Positions 8,487 through 18,700 of a stretch of 64,000 nucleotides of DNA are shown here, piece by piece; within the stretch, counting starts at the first letter, position 1; each line of letters begins with the position of its first letter. The DNA comes from Dyadobacter sp. NIV53 (GTDB lineage Bacteria > Bacteroidota > Bacteroidia > Cytophagales > Spirosomataceae): positions 1,860,001-1,924,000 of the forward strand of contig NZ_CP081299.1 of NCBI RefSeq assembly GCF_019711195.1, given 5' to 3'. The position numbers and the translations under genes are program-made. Below the pieces are notes generated by a model. The model had not been told where the DNA came from. It saw only the letters and a list, made by a program, of their open reading frames with translations, and ran no database searches.

Positions 8487-11400
8487 TCACTCCGCTATCA
8501 GCAGTTTTACGGCTTCGTCCAGTGTAACCGAATGGATATTGAGGGTATATATACCTGGCGGAAGACGCAGCAGGGACATATCTGCCTGTAGTATATTTTC
8601 TTCACCAACAGCACTGACAGAATAAGTATTGCCCGAAAGGCTTGTCAGCCGAAGGCTTACTTTGCCCTGATGGCGGGCAGAGACTTCAACCGTCAGCTGC
8701 TTGGAAACCGGGTTAGGGTAAACGGTGGAAGACCCCGGGACTTCTGCAGCCACCTGCTCTTGCTGACCAATCCTTGCAGCGGGTGCCGGTGTAGGCAATA
8801 TCACCAGCTCGGGCGGGTTTACCGCATTTTGGCGGCTGTTAAAGCTCAGCAGGCTGTTTTGTCCGGTTGGGTTGGTCAAAAGAAAATTCACCGTACCGTC
8901 ACCGGCCAGCTGCGACTGCACATAAGAGGTCACATCAATCTCATAGTATTTGACTGTATTGTTCACACTGACCGAGCCCAAAGCGCTGCCGGAACCTGCC
9001 GGGGCATTCGCCCACGTAATGCCCGTTTCACTCCAGTCGTCATTCTCTACACCGTAAGCGGCCATACTGACACTGGTACTGTTCTGGATGTTTGATCCGT
9101 ATAAACGGAGTTTCGCCGAACCTGCCTGCGTGATGCCGGAAAGCGGGAATTTTAGGTACGTTTTGCGTTGGTAGCTCGGCAGGCTGCCTGCCTTGACTTC
9201 CAGCGTGCCGGCAGTGCCGTAATTGGTGGTATTGTTTGGCACATTGCGCACCGTGGCATCAGCAACCGGGTTCCGGGTTAGCTGTGTGGGCAATACTTCT
9301 ATGGCTGCAACAATCGGGTTGTCAGCTGCTCCGGATAGAAAGTCAATATTTAATGTCCCGTCACTTACATCAACGGTAAAAATTTCGGTCCTGGCACGCA
9401 GCGCTCCACCGGTTTTGGTGAAAATATCATAGTCGGTCAGCTTGCGGCTGCCTTCTATATTGACATGGAATTTGCGTTTACCCGCTCCGGCCACACCGCC
9501 CCGGCTGACAATACCCCAGTAAGTTTCAGCAAAATAAAGCACGACTTGCATTTGCCCATTGCTGACAGGGATGCTGTAATTGAAAGAAGACCCGTAACGC
9601 TGGTTTAGATAAAGTCCGTCATCGTCCGTATTGAGAATATCCACACTGGTAATGACAGAATTCCGGTTAACACCGCTATAAAACTGGTCAGCCGAAAACC
9701 ACCGTCCGCCAGATGCTTCAAATGCGGGCCCGGCCGAGTTGAGCCTGATTGCTTCCGGCCGAAGCGGCGGTGCGTCCGAGAGGCCAAAGCCGGAAGTGCC
9801 CGAAAACCCGTTATGGAAAACCGCACTGAATGCGAAGCTGGAATTCAGCGGTAAGCTGCTCACAGCTTCGGCCACCGAAGTGGAAGGCAAGTTTTCCACG
9901 CCAATGCCGCCCTGGCTGCGTCCCATTGATAACACCTCGGCAAAACCTGAGAGCTCAGTGCCCGTATAATACAGCGTCATTTCATACTTACCGGCAGGAT
10001 CATCATAGGCAGGTGTTATCTTAAAGGTTTTTTCCGAGATATGGTGGCCACCAAACCACTCTGTCTGATGCGGACCGGCCCGGTCAATGGATACTGCAGT
10101 GCATCCGTAATCATGGCTGGTCAGGTTTTTGATGCTGGCTATGAGTTTTTCAGTGGCCGGGTCGTAGAAATAAGCTGTTGCATTCGGGCCCAGCTGCTGG
10201 GTATCGGTTGTCGCCGTCATTGCCGCCTCACTGGTAACTGTGCCTGTCACCAGCACATTGTCAATCGACCAGCCACCGAAAAGTAACAACCCGTCAGTAT
10301 ATAAAGCTTTGACACGGAACCTGAGCTTCATGCTCCGGCTGGCATAATCGGCAGGGATTGTGACCTGCCTGCGAAATGATTCATACCATGGAGGTCCAGG
10401 GTTTGTTGATCCGCTCACTGTATGTATCGTATGCCAATGTGCCCCGTCCCACACATCTATATGTCCTCCATCCTTCATAATCAGGTCAAGGTTTTCATTA
10501 TAGGCCAGGGTGATGGCCGACATGCCGAAAGAGTCAAACACAGGGCTTTCCACTATTTTTTCCAGCGTATCCGCATTCATAACTATATCCTCCAGCTGAA
10601 CCCCGATAACCCATAAAAAGGGGGTATTATCGCCCATACCATAATAATATAACATATTATTTAAAATCCAGTTGCTGCCCGAACCGTCTTTGGGGTCCCA
10701 GTTCCAGCCCGGTGGAAGAGCAGGTGCATCTTCTTGCAGCCTGTATTCGTTGAAACTTTCGGAGAACAATACCGTATTTCTGACACCGGGTACAAAATCA
10801 TCGTCCTGAATCAGCACGGTATGCTGCTGGTTATAATTCTCCCGAAAGGCATTTCCACCGGCCGGGCTGCTCAAAGTGTAAGCCAAAGTAATTGTTTCAT
10901 TGCCTTCCACATAAGCATCGTTGTTGATACGTACCTTTACATCCTGGGTGAGTTTGCCCTCCTGCAGAGTGAAGCTTGCCGGGGTAATCGTGTAATCCGT
11001 GGTTCTGCCGCGTGTGGCGGTCCCTGCTGTCGTAAGTGTAACAGTAACCGGCTGGGAAGGGGCGGCATTAATTCTGACCGTAACGGTCTTTTCTGCATAC
11101 TTTATGCAGGCATCCGGTGCAGGTCTGGCAATATTTGCTTTTCCTTCATTGGCAATAGTCGAATCCAGTGCGAACTGTACAGTCGGGGCAACCGAGCACG
11201 TATATACGCGTACATCGTCCACATACCATCCCAACGTGCCTCTGCATCCTTCATCCGAACCCATGTCCCAGCGCAAGCGGAGCGACTGTCCAGCTTTAAG
11301 TCCCAAAGCTGTCAGATCAATACGACTCTGGCCCCATGTATTATTACTGGAACCAGTAAAAACCGGCTGACCAAATAACTGGTTTCGGTTAAATTCACTG

Positions 11401-11996
11401 CTCATGATATTCATAATATAGCCGTTGTCTGTAAAGGCGGAATCAGGTACCAGCTTCCAATCCCCGCTATTAATCTGGTATTTCAGGTTGCCTCCATCTA
11501 CGTTACTTTCCAGGTCATAAAAGTGGTCAAAGGTCAAAGTGAAAGGTCCGGACACACCGGCAGGTATGGCTATGACAGGGCTGGTTAAATACATCACCAT
11601 GGGTCCCCAGAGATCATAACAGTCTTCTGAAGGAGGATTAACAGCAAATACCGCCTTACCTGTTCGTCCGGCAGGAATATTTGACGAAACTACCCAGTCC
11701 CTGGGCAACCAGGGTTCTTCAAATCCTCCGTTTGGCCTGGGGGCATTGGAAACGGTCCATGCGCCTAAACCGGATTCAAAGTTTTCATAAAAAATAGCAT
11801 GTTCGGCGGATGCGCCATAGCAAAGAGGGGGAACCGGCTGGAAGACAGATTCCGCAGCGGTTCTGGCGGAGCTCAAAGAAACAGAAGCAATCTGTGCAAA
11901 ACAGGTGGCGCAGGCAAGAAAAAAGAAAATTAAAGGTTTTAGCGCCTTCTTCAACCAATGCGCCGGAAGTGAAGCGATAAAAGTGATATTTTTCAT
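8487..11996 (-). CDS. T9SS-exported multidomain protein, copy 2
   Basis: 1,169 residues with the same module order as its neighbours: signal peptide ('LACATCFAQ'), jelly-roll, Calx-beta, second jelly-roll, the Cys-containing module, malectin-type, DNRLRE/CBM96-type and a sorting tail ending 'KLLIAE'. Its relations to the other copies differ along the length. The first module ('MYLTSPVIAIPAG') matches copy 4, while the malectin-type module ('LNSAGPAFEAS') matches copy 3. The second jelly-roll carries a longer loop ('LEDIVMNADTLEKIV'). This mosaic suggests recombination between copies. The 5' leader resembles those of copies 1 and 3. Catalytic residues are not visible. Product role: surface or secreted scaffold, ligand unknown. 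Confidence 0.85.
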   Translation of the reverse strand: MKNITFIASLPAHWLKKALKPLIFFFLACATCFAQIASVSLSSARTAAESVFQPVPPLCYGASAEHAIFYENFESGLGAWTVSNAPRPNGGFEEPWLPRDWVVSSNIPAGRTGKAVFAVNPPSEDCYDLWGPMVMYLTSPVIAIPAGVSGPFTLTFDHFYDLESNVDGGNLKYQINSGDWKLVPDSAFTDNGYIMNIMSSEFNRNQLFGQPVFTGSSNNTWGQSRIDLTALGLKAGQSLRLRWDMGSDEGCRGTLGWYVDDVRVYTCSVAPTVQFALDSTIANEGKANIARPAPDACIKYAEKTVTVRINAAPSQPVTVTLTTAGTATRGRTTDYTITPASFTLQEGKLTQDVKVRINNDAYVEGNETITLAYTLSSPAGGNAFRENYNQQHTVLIQDDDFVPGVRNTVLFSESFNEYRLQEDAPALPPGWNWDPKDGSGSNWILNNMLYYYGMGDNTPFLWVIGVQLEDIVMNADTLEKIVESPVFDSFGMSAITLAYNENLDLIMKDGGHIDVWDGAHWHTIHTVSGSTNPGPPWYESFRRQVTIPADYASRSMKLRFRVKALYTDGLLLFGGWSIDNVLVTGTVTSEAAMTATTDTQQLGPNATAYFYDPATEKLIASIKNLTSHDYGCTAVSIDRAGPHQTEWFGGHHISEKTFKITPAYDDPAGKYEMTLYYTGTELSGFAEVLSMGRSQGGIGVENLPSTSVAEAVSSLPLNSSFAFSAVFHNGFSGTSGFGLSDAPPLRPEAIRLNSAGPAFEASGGRWFSADQFYSGVNRNSVITSVDILNTDDDGLYLNQRYGSSFNYSIPVSNGQMQVVLYFAETYWGIVSRGGVAGAGKRKFHVNIEGSRKLTDYDIFTKTGGALRARTEIFTVDVSDGTLNIDFLSGAADNPIVAAIEVLPTQLTRNPVADATVRNVPNNTTNYGTAGTLEVKAGSLPSYQRKTYLKFPLSGITQAGSAKLRLYGSNIQNSTSVSMAAYGVENDDWSETGITWANAPAGSGSALGSVSVNNTVKYYEIDVTSYVQSQLAGDGTVNFLLTNPTGQNSLLSFNSRQNAVNPPELVILPTPAPAARIGQQEQVAAEVPGSSTVYPNPVSKQLTVEVSARHQGKVSLRLTSLSGNTYSVSAVGEENILQADMSLLRLPPGIYTLNIHSVTLDEAVKLLIAE

Positions 11997-12050
11997 CTTT
12001 GAGCAGTTTATGATAAATATTCCAGAAGGAAAAAATTACAAGCATAAAAG

Positions 12051-12094
12051 TATCCGGCATGAGCACGAATAAACGTCTGCTGCCATGCCGGATA
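12051..12094 (-). other. spacer hairpin after copy 3
   Basis: A perfect 10-bp inverted repeat (TATCCGGCAT and its complement) with a 24-nt loop directly follows the stop codon of copy 3. In the transcribed direction it is followed by CTTTTATGCTTG rather than a long T-run. It could be a weak terminator or an mRNA-stabilising 3' structure between cistrons. Confidence 0.55.
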
Positions 12095-12095
12095 C

Positions 12096-15000
12096 TCACT
12101 CGGTAACCATCAGTTTTACGGCTTCCTCCAGTGCAGCCGAATGGATGCCAAGGATATATATACCCGCAGGCAAGTTCAGCGGGGACAGGTCTGTCTGCAC
12201 GACAGCTTTATCCCCAACAGTAGCGAGCGGATAAGTCCTGCCTGACAAACTTGTCAGCTGAAGGCTTACCTTGCCCTGATGACGGGCGGAGACTTCTACC
12301 ATTAGCTGCTTTGAGGCCGGATTAGGATATACTTTGGAGGCGCCGGGCTCCATTATCACCACTTCTTCAGATAACCCGATCCGTGCAGCGGCTGGCGGAG
12401 CAGATCTGATCACCAGCTGCGGCTGTTTCGAAATCACGTTTTCACGGCTGTTAAAGCTCAGCTGGCTATTCTGATTACCTGGATTGGCTAATAAAAAGCT
12501 TACAATACCATCACCCGAAAGCTGAGACTTCACGTAAGACGTTACATCGATCTCATAATATTTAAGCGTTTTATTTACACTGACCTGACCCACGGCGTTG
12601 CCCGAGCTCGCAGGGGCATTCGCCCAGGTAATGCCTGTTTCGCTCCAGTCGTCATTATCCACACCATAAGCGGCCATAATGACATCGGTGATGTTCTGGA
12701 TGTTAGACCCGTAAAGCTGCAGTTTGGCCGAACCCACCTGTGCGATGCCGGTTAGCGGGAATTTCAGGTACATTTTGCGCTGGTAGCTTGGCAGGCTGCC
12801 GGCTTTAATTTCCAGCGTGCCGGCAGTCCCATAATTGACAGAGTCATTGGGGACATTGCGAACTGTCGCATCTGCCACCGGATCCAGGATTAGCTGTGTA
12901 GGCAGTACCTCTATAGCTGCAATAATCGGGTTGTCTGCTGCACCTGAAAGAAAGTCGATATTCAACGTACCGTCACTAACATCAACGGCAAATGTTTCAG
13001 TCTTTGCACGTAACGCACCGCCCGTCCTGGTAAAAATATCATAATCCGTCAGCTTGCGGTCGGCTTCCATATTGACATGGAACTGACGTTTGCCTGTACC
13101 TGCAGCACCACCTCTGCCGGGCACACCCCAATAGGTTTCAGCAAAATGTAGTATCACCTTCATTGGCCCATTGCTGACAGGGATACTGTAACTAAAGGAA
13201 GACCCATAACGCTGATTTAGATAAAGCCCATCGTCTTCTGTATTAAGTATATCTACATTGGCAATAACAGAATTCCTGTTATTGCTGCTATAATAATACT
13301 GATCCACAGAGAAACGTCGTCCATCAGATGCTTCAAATGCGGGCCCGGCCGAGTTGAGCCTGATTGCTGCCGGCCGAAGCGGAGGTGCGTCCGAGAGGCC
13401 AAATCCGGATGTGCCTAAAAACCCGTTATGGAAAACAGCGCTAAAACCGAAGCTCAAATTCAGCGGCGAGCTGCTCACAGTTTCGGCAACAGAAGTGGAT
13501 GGCAGGTTATCTGTATTAATGCCACCCGGGCTTTGACCTATTGATTTAATATCGGTACCGTTAAAGTTAGGAAGTTCAGAGTTTTTGTAATACAACGTAA
13601 GCTCATATAATCCATTTGGATCATCACTCGACGGAGTCACTTTAAATGTTTTTTTTGTGATATGATAAAAGGTGTCAAACCAGTCCGTTTCATCTGTACC
13701 CGCCCTGTCAATAGACATGGTCGTACAGCCGTAGTCATGGCTGGTCAGGTTCTTAATTCTGGCCATCAGCTTTTCGCTGACCGGATCATAAAAATAGGCT
13801 GTTGCGTTCGGGCCAAGCTGCTGCACGTCAGAAGTAACGGCCGTCGCCGCATCGCTGACAACAGTACCTGTGACCTTGACATTGTCAATCGCCCAGGCAC
13901 CCCGCGACGGGGTGAGCCAGAACCTTATCTTCATGGCCCGGTTGGCATAAGCAGCCGGAATATAAATGTTCCTTATGGTAGAATCATAGTATGGATAATC
14001 CGGGTTTGTTGATGCGATTTGCGTGAGCACATTATGCCACTGCGTCCCGTCCCATACATCTACCTTTCCCCAGCTGTTTTGACCCTGATAAAAGGTTTCA
14101 TCATAGGAAAGGTTGATAGCAGACATGCCAAAGGAATCAAAAGAAGGCGACTCTATTATTTTATCGCTTGCATTACCTGGATCAAATTCCCAGTTTGCAA
14201 AAAGAAATGGAGAAAAATCTTGCATTGTATATAAGGTCAGGGCATAATAAACCCGCCAGTCCGATGAAGTTCCGGTGGGGTTAACTGCTGTCCATCCCTT
14301 AGGTAAAAAATTTCTGTCAGGATTCTGCTCTAGCCAATGTTCATTAAACTGTTCAGAAAACAGTATTGTATTTCTGATGCCTGGTGTAAAATCATCATCC
14401 TCAATTAGTACCGTATGCTGCTGGTTATTGTACTCCCGAAATGCATTTCCTCCTGCAGGGCTGCTCAAAGTATAACCTAGCGAGATCGTCTCATTGCCTT
14501 CTACATACGAATCGTTGTTGATACGTACCTTGACGTCCTGAGAAAGTTTGCCTTCCTGAAGGGTAAAACTGGCTGGGGTAATGGTGTAATCGGCTGTAGC
14601 CCCCCTTGTAGCTGTCCCGTCCGTGGTTAGTGTAATGGTAACTGGCTGGGACGGGGCAGCATTGATTTTGACCTTAATGGTTTTTTCGGCATATCTCAGA
14701 CACGCATCCGGAACCGGTCTGGCCGTACCCGCTTCGCCCTCACCAACAATAGTCGAATCCAGGGCAAACTGCACAGTTGGAGCAACGGAACAGGTATATA
14801 TGCGTACATTATCAATGTACCAGCCCTGCCGCCCTTCGCAGCCTTCATCCGTACCCATCTCCCAGCGCAAGCGGAGCGTCTGGCCGGCTTTCAGTCCCAG
14901 TGCGGACAGATCAATTCGACTCTGGCCCCAGCCACTGCCATTGCTTTCCTGGTCAGGGTTGGTAAAAACGGGCTGGCCAAATAAAAAATTACGCGAAGTC

Positions 15001-15599
15001 TCATTATAATCTATCTTCATGACATATCCGTTGTCTGTAAAGACAGATGCCGGTACCAAACTCCATTCCCCATTGCCTATCTGGTATTTAAGGTTTCCAC
15101 CATCGACATTGCTTTTCAAGTCAAAGAAATGATCAAAGGCCATCAATAAAACGCCCTGGACTGTTTCAGGGATAGTAATGGCGGGACTGGTAAGTCGCAT
15201 AATACCCTGGCCTGAGTGCATGTCAGCACATTCCTCGCTCGTAGGGTTAACTGCAAATGCAGCTTTACCCGTCCTTCCGGCAGGGATACTGTCCGTAACA
15301 ACCCAGTCACGGGGTTTCCACAGATTGGCATCGTTCTGCGGAGGGTAGCCATAATTGAAAACGGCCCATTGCCCCAGGCCTGATTCAAAATTTTCAAAAA
15401 AAATAGCCTGCTGTGCTGATGCACCATAGCAAAGCGGAGAAACTGGCTGAAAGGAGAAATCCTTAGTAGTTGCAACTGTCCTTACCTGAGAAGAATCATT
15501 TTGTGCAAAACAGAAGGTACACGCTACGTTTGCGAGGATAAAAATCCTGACAAATTGAATTAAAACAGTCGTTGAAAAGATAAAAGTAACATTTTTCAT
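12096..15599 (-). CDS. T9SS-exported multidomain protein, copy 3
   Basis: 1,167 residues and the same module order as the other three. The signal region ends CFAQND. The first jelly-roll shares 'MRLTSPAITIPE' with copy 1. The second jelly-roll is the most divergent of the four ('LYTMQDFSPFLFANW', with a shorter 'DKIIESPSF' segment and 'LTPSRGAWAIDN'). The malectin-type module opens 'IRLNSAGPAFEAS' as in copy 2. The Por tail starts 'VYPNPASKQLMVEV' and ends 'KLMVTE'. The unusual second jelly-roll makes it the copy most likely to bind a different ligand (inference). Secreted through the Sec pathway and then T9SS; no enzyme motif seen. Confidence 0.85.
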   Translation of the reverse strand: MKNVTFIFSTTVLIQFVRIFILANVACTFCFAQNDSSQVRTVATTKDFSFQPVSPLCYGASAQQAIFFENFESGLGQWAVFNYGYPPQNDANLWKPRDWVVTDSIPAGRTGKAAFAVNPTSEECADMHSGQGIMRLTSPAITIPETVQGVLLMAFDHFFDLKSNVDGGNLKYQIGNGEWSLVPASVFTDNGYVMKIDYNETSRNFLFGQPVFTNPDQESNGSGWGQSRIDLSALGLKAGQTLRLRWEMGTDEGCEGRQGWYIDNVRIYTCSVAPTVQFALDSTIVGEGEAGTARPVPDACLRYAEKTIKVKINAAPSQPVTITLTTDGTATRGATADYTITPASFTLQEGKLSQDVKVRINNDSYVEGNETISLGYTLSSPAGGNAFREYNNQQHTVLIEDDDFTPGIRNTILFSEQFNEHWLEQNPDRNFLPKGWTAVNPTGTSSDWRVYYALTLYTMQDFSPFLFANWEFDPGNASDKIIESPSFDSFGMSAINLSYDETFYQGQNSWGKVDVWDGTQWHNVLTQIASTNPDYPYYDSTIRNIYIPAAYANRAMKIRFWLTPSRGAWAIDNVKVTGTVVSDAATAVTSDVQQLGPNATAYFYDPVSEKLMARIKNLTSHDYGCTTMSIDRAGTDETDWFDTFYHITKKTFKVTPSSDDPNGLYELTLYYKNSELPNFNGTDIKSIGQSPGGINTDNLPSTSVAETVSSSPLNLSFGFSAVFHNGFLGTSGFGLSDAPPLRPAAIRLNSAGPAFEASDGRRFSVDQYYYSSNNRNSVIANVDILNTEDDGLYLNQRYGSSFSYSIPVSNGPMKVILHFAETYWGVPGRGGAAGTGKRQFHVNMEADRKLTDYDIFTRTGGALRAKTETFAVDVSDGTLNIDFLSGAADNPIIAAIEVLPTQLILDPVADATVRNVPNDSVNYGTAGTLEIKAGSLPSYQRKMYLKFPLTGIAQVGSAKLQLYGSNIQNITDVIMAAYGVDNDDWSETGITWANAPASSGNAVGQVSVNKTLKYYEIDVTSYVKSQLSGDGIVSFLLANPGNQNSQLSFNSRENVISKQPQLVIRSAPPAAARIGLSEEVVIMEPGASKVYPNPASKQLMVEVSARHQGKVSLQLTSLSGRTYPLATVGDKAVVQTDLSPLNLPAGIYILGIHSAALEEAVKLMVTE

Positions 15600-15655
15600 C
15601 GGTCAGCAGATTATGATAAATATTCTGATATGGAAAATTTGCAAGCATAAAATCA

Positions 15656-15696
15656 TCCGGCATTGCAGCAGGTAATATAACCGCGGCAATGCCGGA
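15656..15696 (-). other. spacer hairpin after copy 4
   Basis: A perfect 11-bp inverted repeat (TCCGGCATTGC and its complement, 19-nt loop) starts 5 nt after the stop codon of copy 4. As in the spacer after copy 3, it is followed in the transcribed direction by TTTTATGCTTG. Two of the three spacers share this structure; the copy 2/copy 1 spacer has only a degenerate version with a direct ATTGCTGC repeat. Confidence 0.55.
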
Positions 15697-15700
15697 CAAC

Positions 15701-18700
15701 TCACTCGGTAATCAGCAGTTTAACACCTTCGTCCTGCGCAGCAGAATGGATATTAAGTATATATATGCCCGGCGGAAGATGAAGCGGAGAAAGATCTGCC
15801 CGAAGTATATTTTCTTCAACAACAGCATTGACAGGATAGGAATTGCCTGACAAACCTGTTAGACAAAGGCTTACTTTACCATGGTGGAGCACCGAAACTT
15901 CTACTGTCAGCTGCTTTGAGGCAGGATTAGGATAAACCATCGAAGATACCAATCCATCTGCCACCACTTTATCTTCCTGTATTCCCGTCCGTGCAGCAGG
16001 TGCCGCTACCGGAAGTATGACCAGCTCAGGCGGATTTACTGTATTTTCACGGCTGTTAAAGCTCAGCAGACTGTTCTGGCTGGTGGCGTTGGTCAATAAA
16101 AAACTAACCGTTCGGTCACCTGCCAGCTGTGACTGTACAAAAGATGTCACATCTATTTCGTAATATTTAGCCGTATTGTCTGCATTGAACTGGCCCAGAT
16201 TGCTGCCTGATCCTGCGGGTGCATTTGCCCAGGTAATGGCTGTCTCACTCCAGTCATCGTTTTCTACACCAAAAACTGCTACATTTACTTTGTTTGTATT
16301 CTGTACATTATGCCCGTATAGACGCAGTTTGGCAGAACCCACCGGCATGATACCGGCCAGTGGAAACTTCAAATACGTTTTGCGCTGGTAGCTAGGCAGA
16401 CTTCCAGCCTTAACTTCCAGCGTGCTGGCAGCTCCATAGTTGAAAGATTCATTAGGGATGTTGCGCACTGTAGCATCGGCAACTGGATTCTCATTTAACT
16501 GCATAGAAACCACTTCTATGGCCGCAATGATCGGGTTATCGGCAGCACCTGAAAAGAAATCAATATCAAGTGCTCCGTCACTTACATCAACAGTAAAAGT
16601 TTCGGTTCTGGCTCTAAGAGCTCCTCCGCTTGAACTGTATATATCGTAATTTGTCAGCTTGGGGCTATCCTCTATATTGACATTAAACTGGCGCCTTCCT
16701 TTTCCTTGCCTCCCTGACAAGCCCCAATAAATCTCAGCAAAATGTAAAACCACTTTCATTCTTCCATTATGGACGGGAATCCGGTAACTGAAAGCATAAT
16801 CCCAGATCACACCGGGTCCCCAACGCTGGCTGCGGTACAACCCGTCATCAACTGTACCAGCAATATCCCCTTTGATCACCGTTGTATGCGGGTCTCGATC
16901 ATTGAAGTAATAATAGTGCTGGTCTTTTACAAACAAGCGGTTTTGGGAATCTGTGAAATCCTGACCTCCACAGTTGATCCGTAGTGTGACTGGCCGGAAA
17001 ATCAGCGTATCTGAAAGGCCAAAACCTGAACCGCCATAAAACCCTTTATTGAATACAGCTGTAAAACTATAATCAGAATTCATAGGCTTACCGCTTACAG
17101 CTTCTGTAATGGAATTCGAAGGCAGGCTTCCAGCACCGATACCTCCCCGGCTTCGGCCCATTGATGCCACTTTGGCAAGGCCTGAAAGTTCAGCTTCCGT
17201 ATAATAAAGTGTCATTTCATATACACCTTCCGGATCGTCGTTGGCAGGCGATACCTCAAATGTTTTTTCAGAAATATGGTAACCATTAAACCAGTTTTTC
17301 AAATGTTTGCCAGCCCTGTTAATGGATACGGTCGTGCAGCCATAGTCATGGCCGGTCAGGTTTTTAATTCTGGCAATCAGCTTACCACTAGCTGGGTCAT
17401 AAAAATAAGCTGTTGCGTTCGGACCCAGCTGCTGCCAGTCAGACGTAACATCCGTTGCCGCTTCGCTGGTCAAAGTTCCTGTAACCAACACATTGTCGAT
17501 TGACCAGGAGCCGGCATACAAGGCTTTTAACCGAAACCTGAGCTTCATGCTGTGGCTGGCATAAGCGGCGGGAATAGAAACTTCTCTTTTATACGACTCA
17601 TAAGAGGGATATCCATTGCCCGACTGCGAGGTCAGTGTCATCACGTTGTGCCACTCCTTGCCGTCCCAAACATCAAGGTAACCGCTGCCGTTCCAGGCAT
17701 AAGGATCGAAGGTCTCATCATAGGCAAGGTTGATGGCAGACATGCCGAAAGAATCGAACACAGGGGTTTCTACTGTTTTCTCAAGGGTATCCAAATGGGT
17801 TTGATCTCCCCAGAAGTTCCAGTAGGCCCAAAGAAACGGTGTGTTATCGCCCATACCAACAGCCCATAACTGGTTGTTAATTATCCAGTTATAGTCAGAA
17901 TCATTCTCCGGGACCCAGTTCCAACCCTGGGGAATAGGCCGTCCTGGTTGTTCAGGTCCATTGAAATCTTCAGAGAATAATTTAATGCTTCTGGCTCCCG
18001 GTGTAAAATCATCGTCCTGGATCAGCACCGTATGCTGCTGGTTGTAATTCTCCCGCAGTGCATTGCCTCCTGCCGGACTGCTCAAAGTATAACCCAATGT
18101 AATTGTCTCATTCCCCTCCACATATGCATCGTTATTAATGCGCACTTTGATGTCCTCTGAGAGTTTGCCTTCTTCCAGTGTAAAACTGGCCGGCGTAATG
18201 GTGTAATCGGCCTTGCTGCCGCGTGTGGCTGTACCAGCTGTTGTCAGCGTCACAGTAACCGGCTGGGATGGCGGCGCATTGATTTTGACTGTAATTGTTT
18301 TTTCTGCATAATGAATGCACCTTTCCCATCCCGATCTGGCGATATTCGCTTCTTTCTCATTGACAGTGGAAGAATCCAAAGCAAACTGCACAGAAGGAAC
18401 AACCGAACATGTATATACGCGCACATCATCTACAAACCAGCCTTGTCTTCCTTTACAACCTTCATCAGTTCCCATATCCCAGCGGAACCGGATCGTCTGG
18501 CCGGCATCCAGCCCTAGTGCAGTCAGGTTGATCCGGCTCTGGCCCCAGCCGCTGCCTTCACCTTCCGGGTTGGTAAAAGCAGGCTGTCCAAATAAGGGGT
18601 TCAGGTTAAACTCATCGCTCATGATACTCATGATATATCCATTGTCGGTAAAGGCTGAGGCTGGCAACAGATTCCAGCCTCCGTTATTGATCTGGTATTT

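Noticed and set aside
10734..11378. 214-codon plus-strand open frame opposite copy 2 of the T9SS array, and many similar ones along the array
   Set aside because: These are antisense frames kept open by the codon use of the real genes; the similar frames recur at the same place in the other copies only because the sense genes are homologous.
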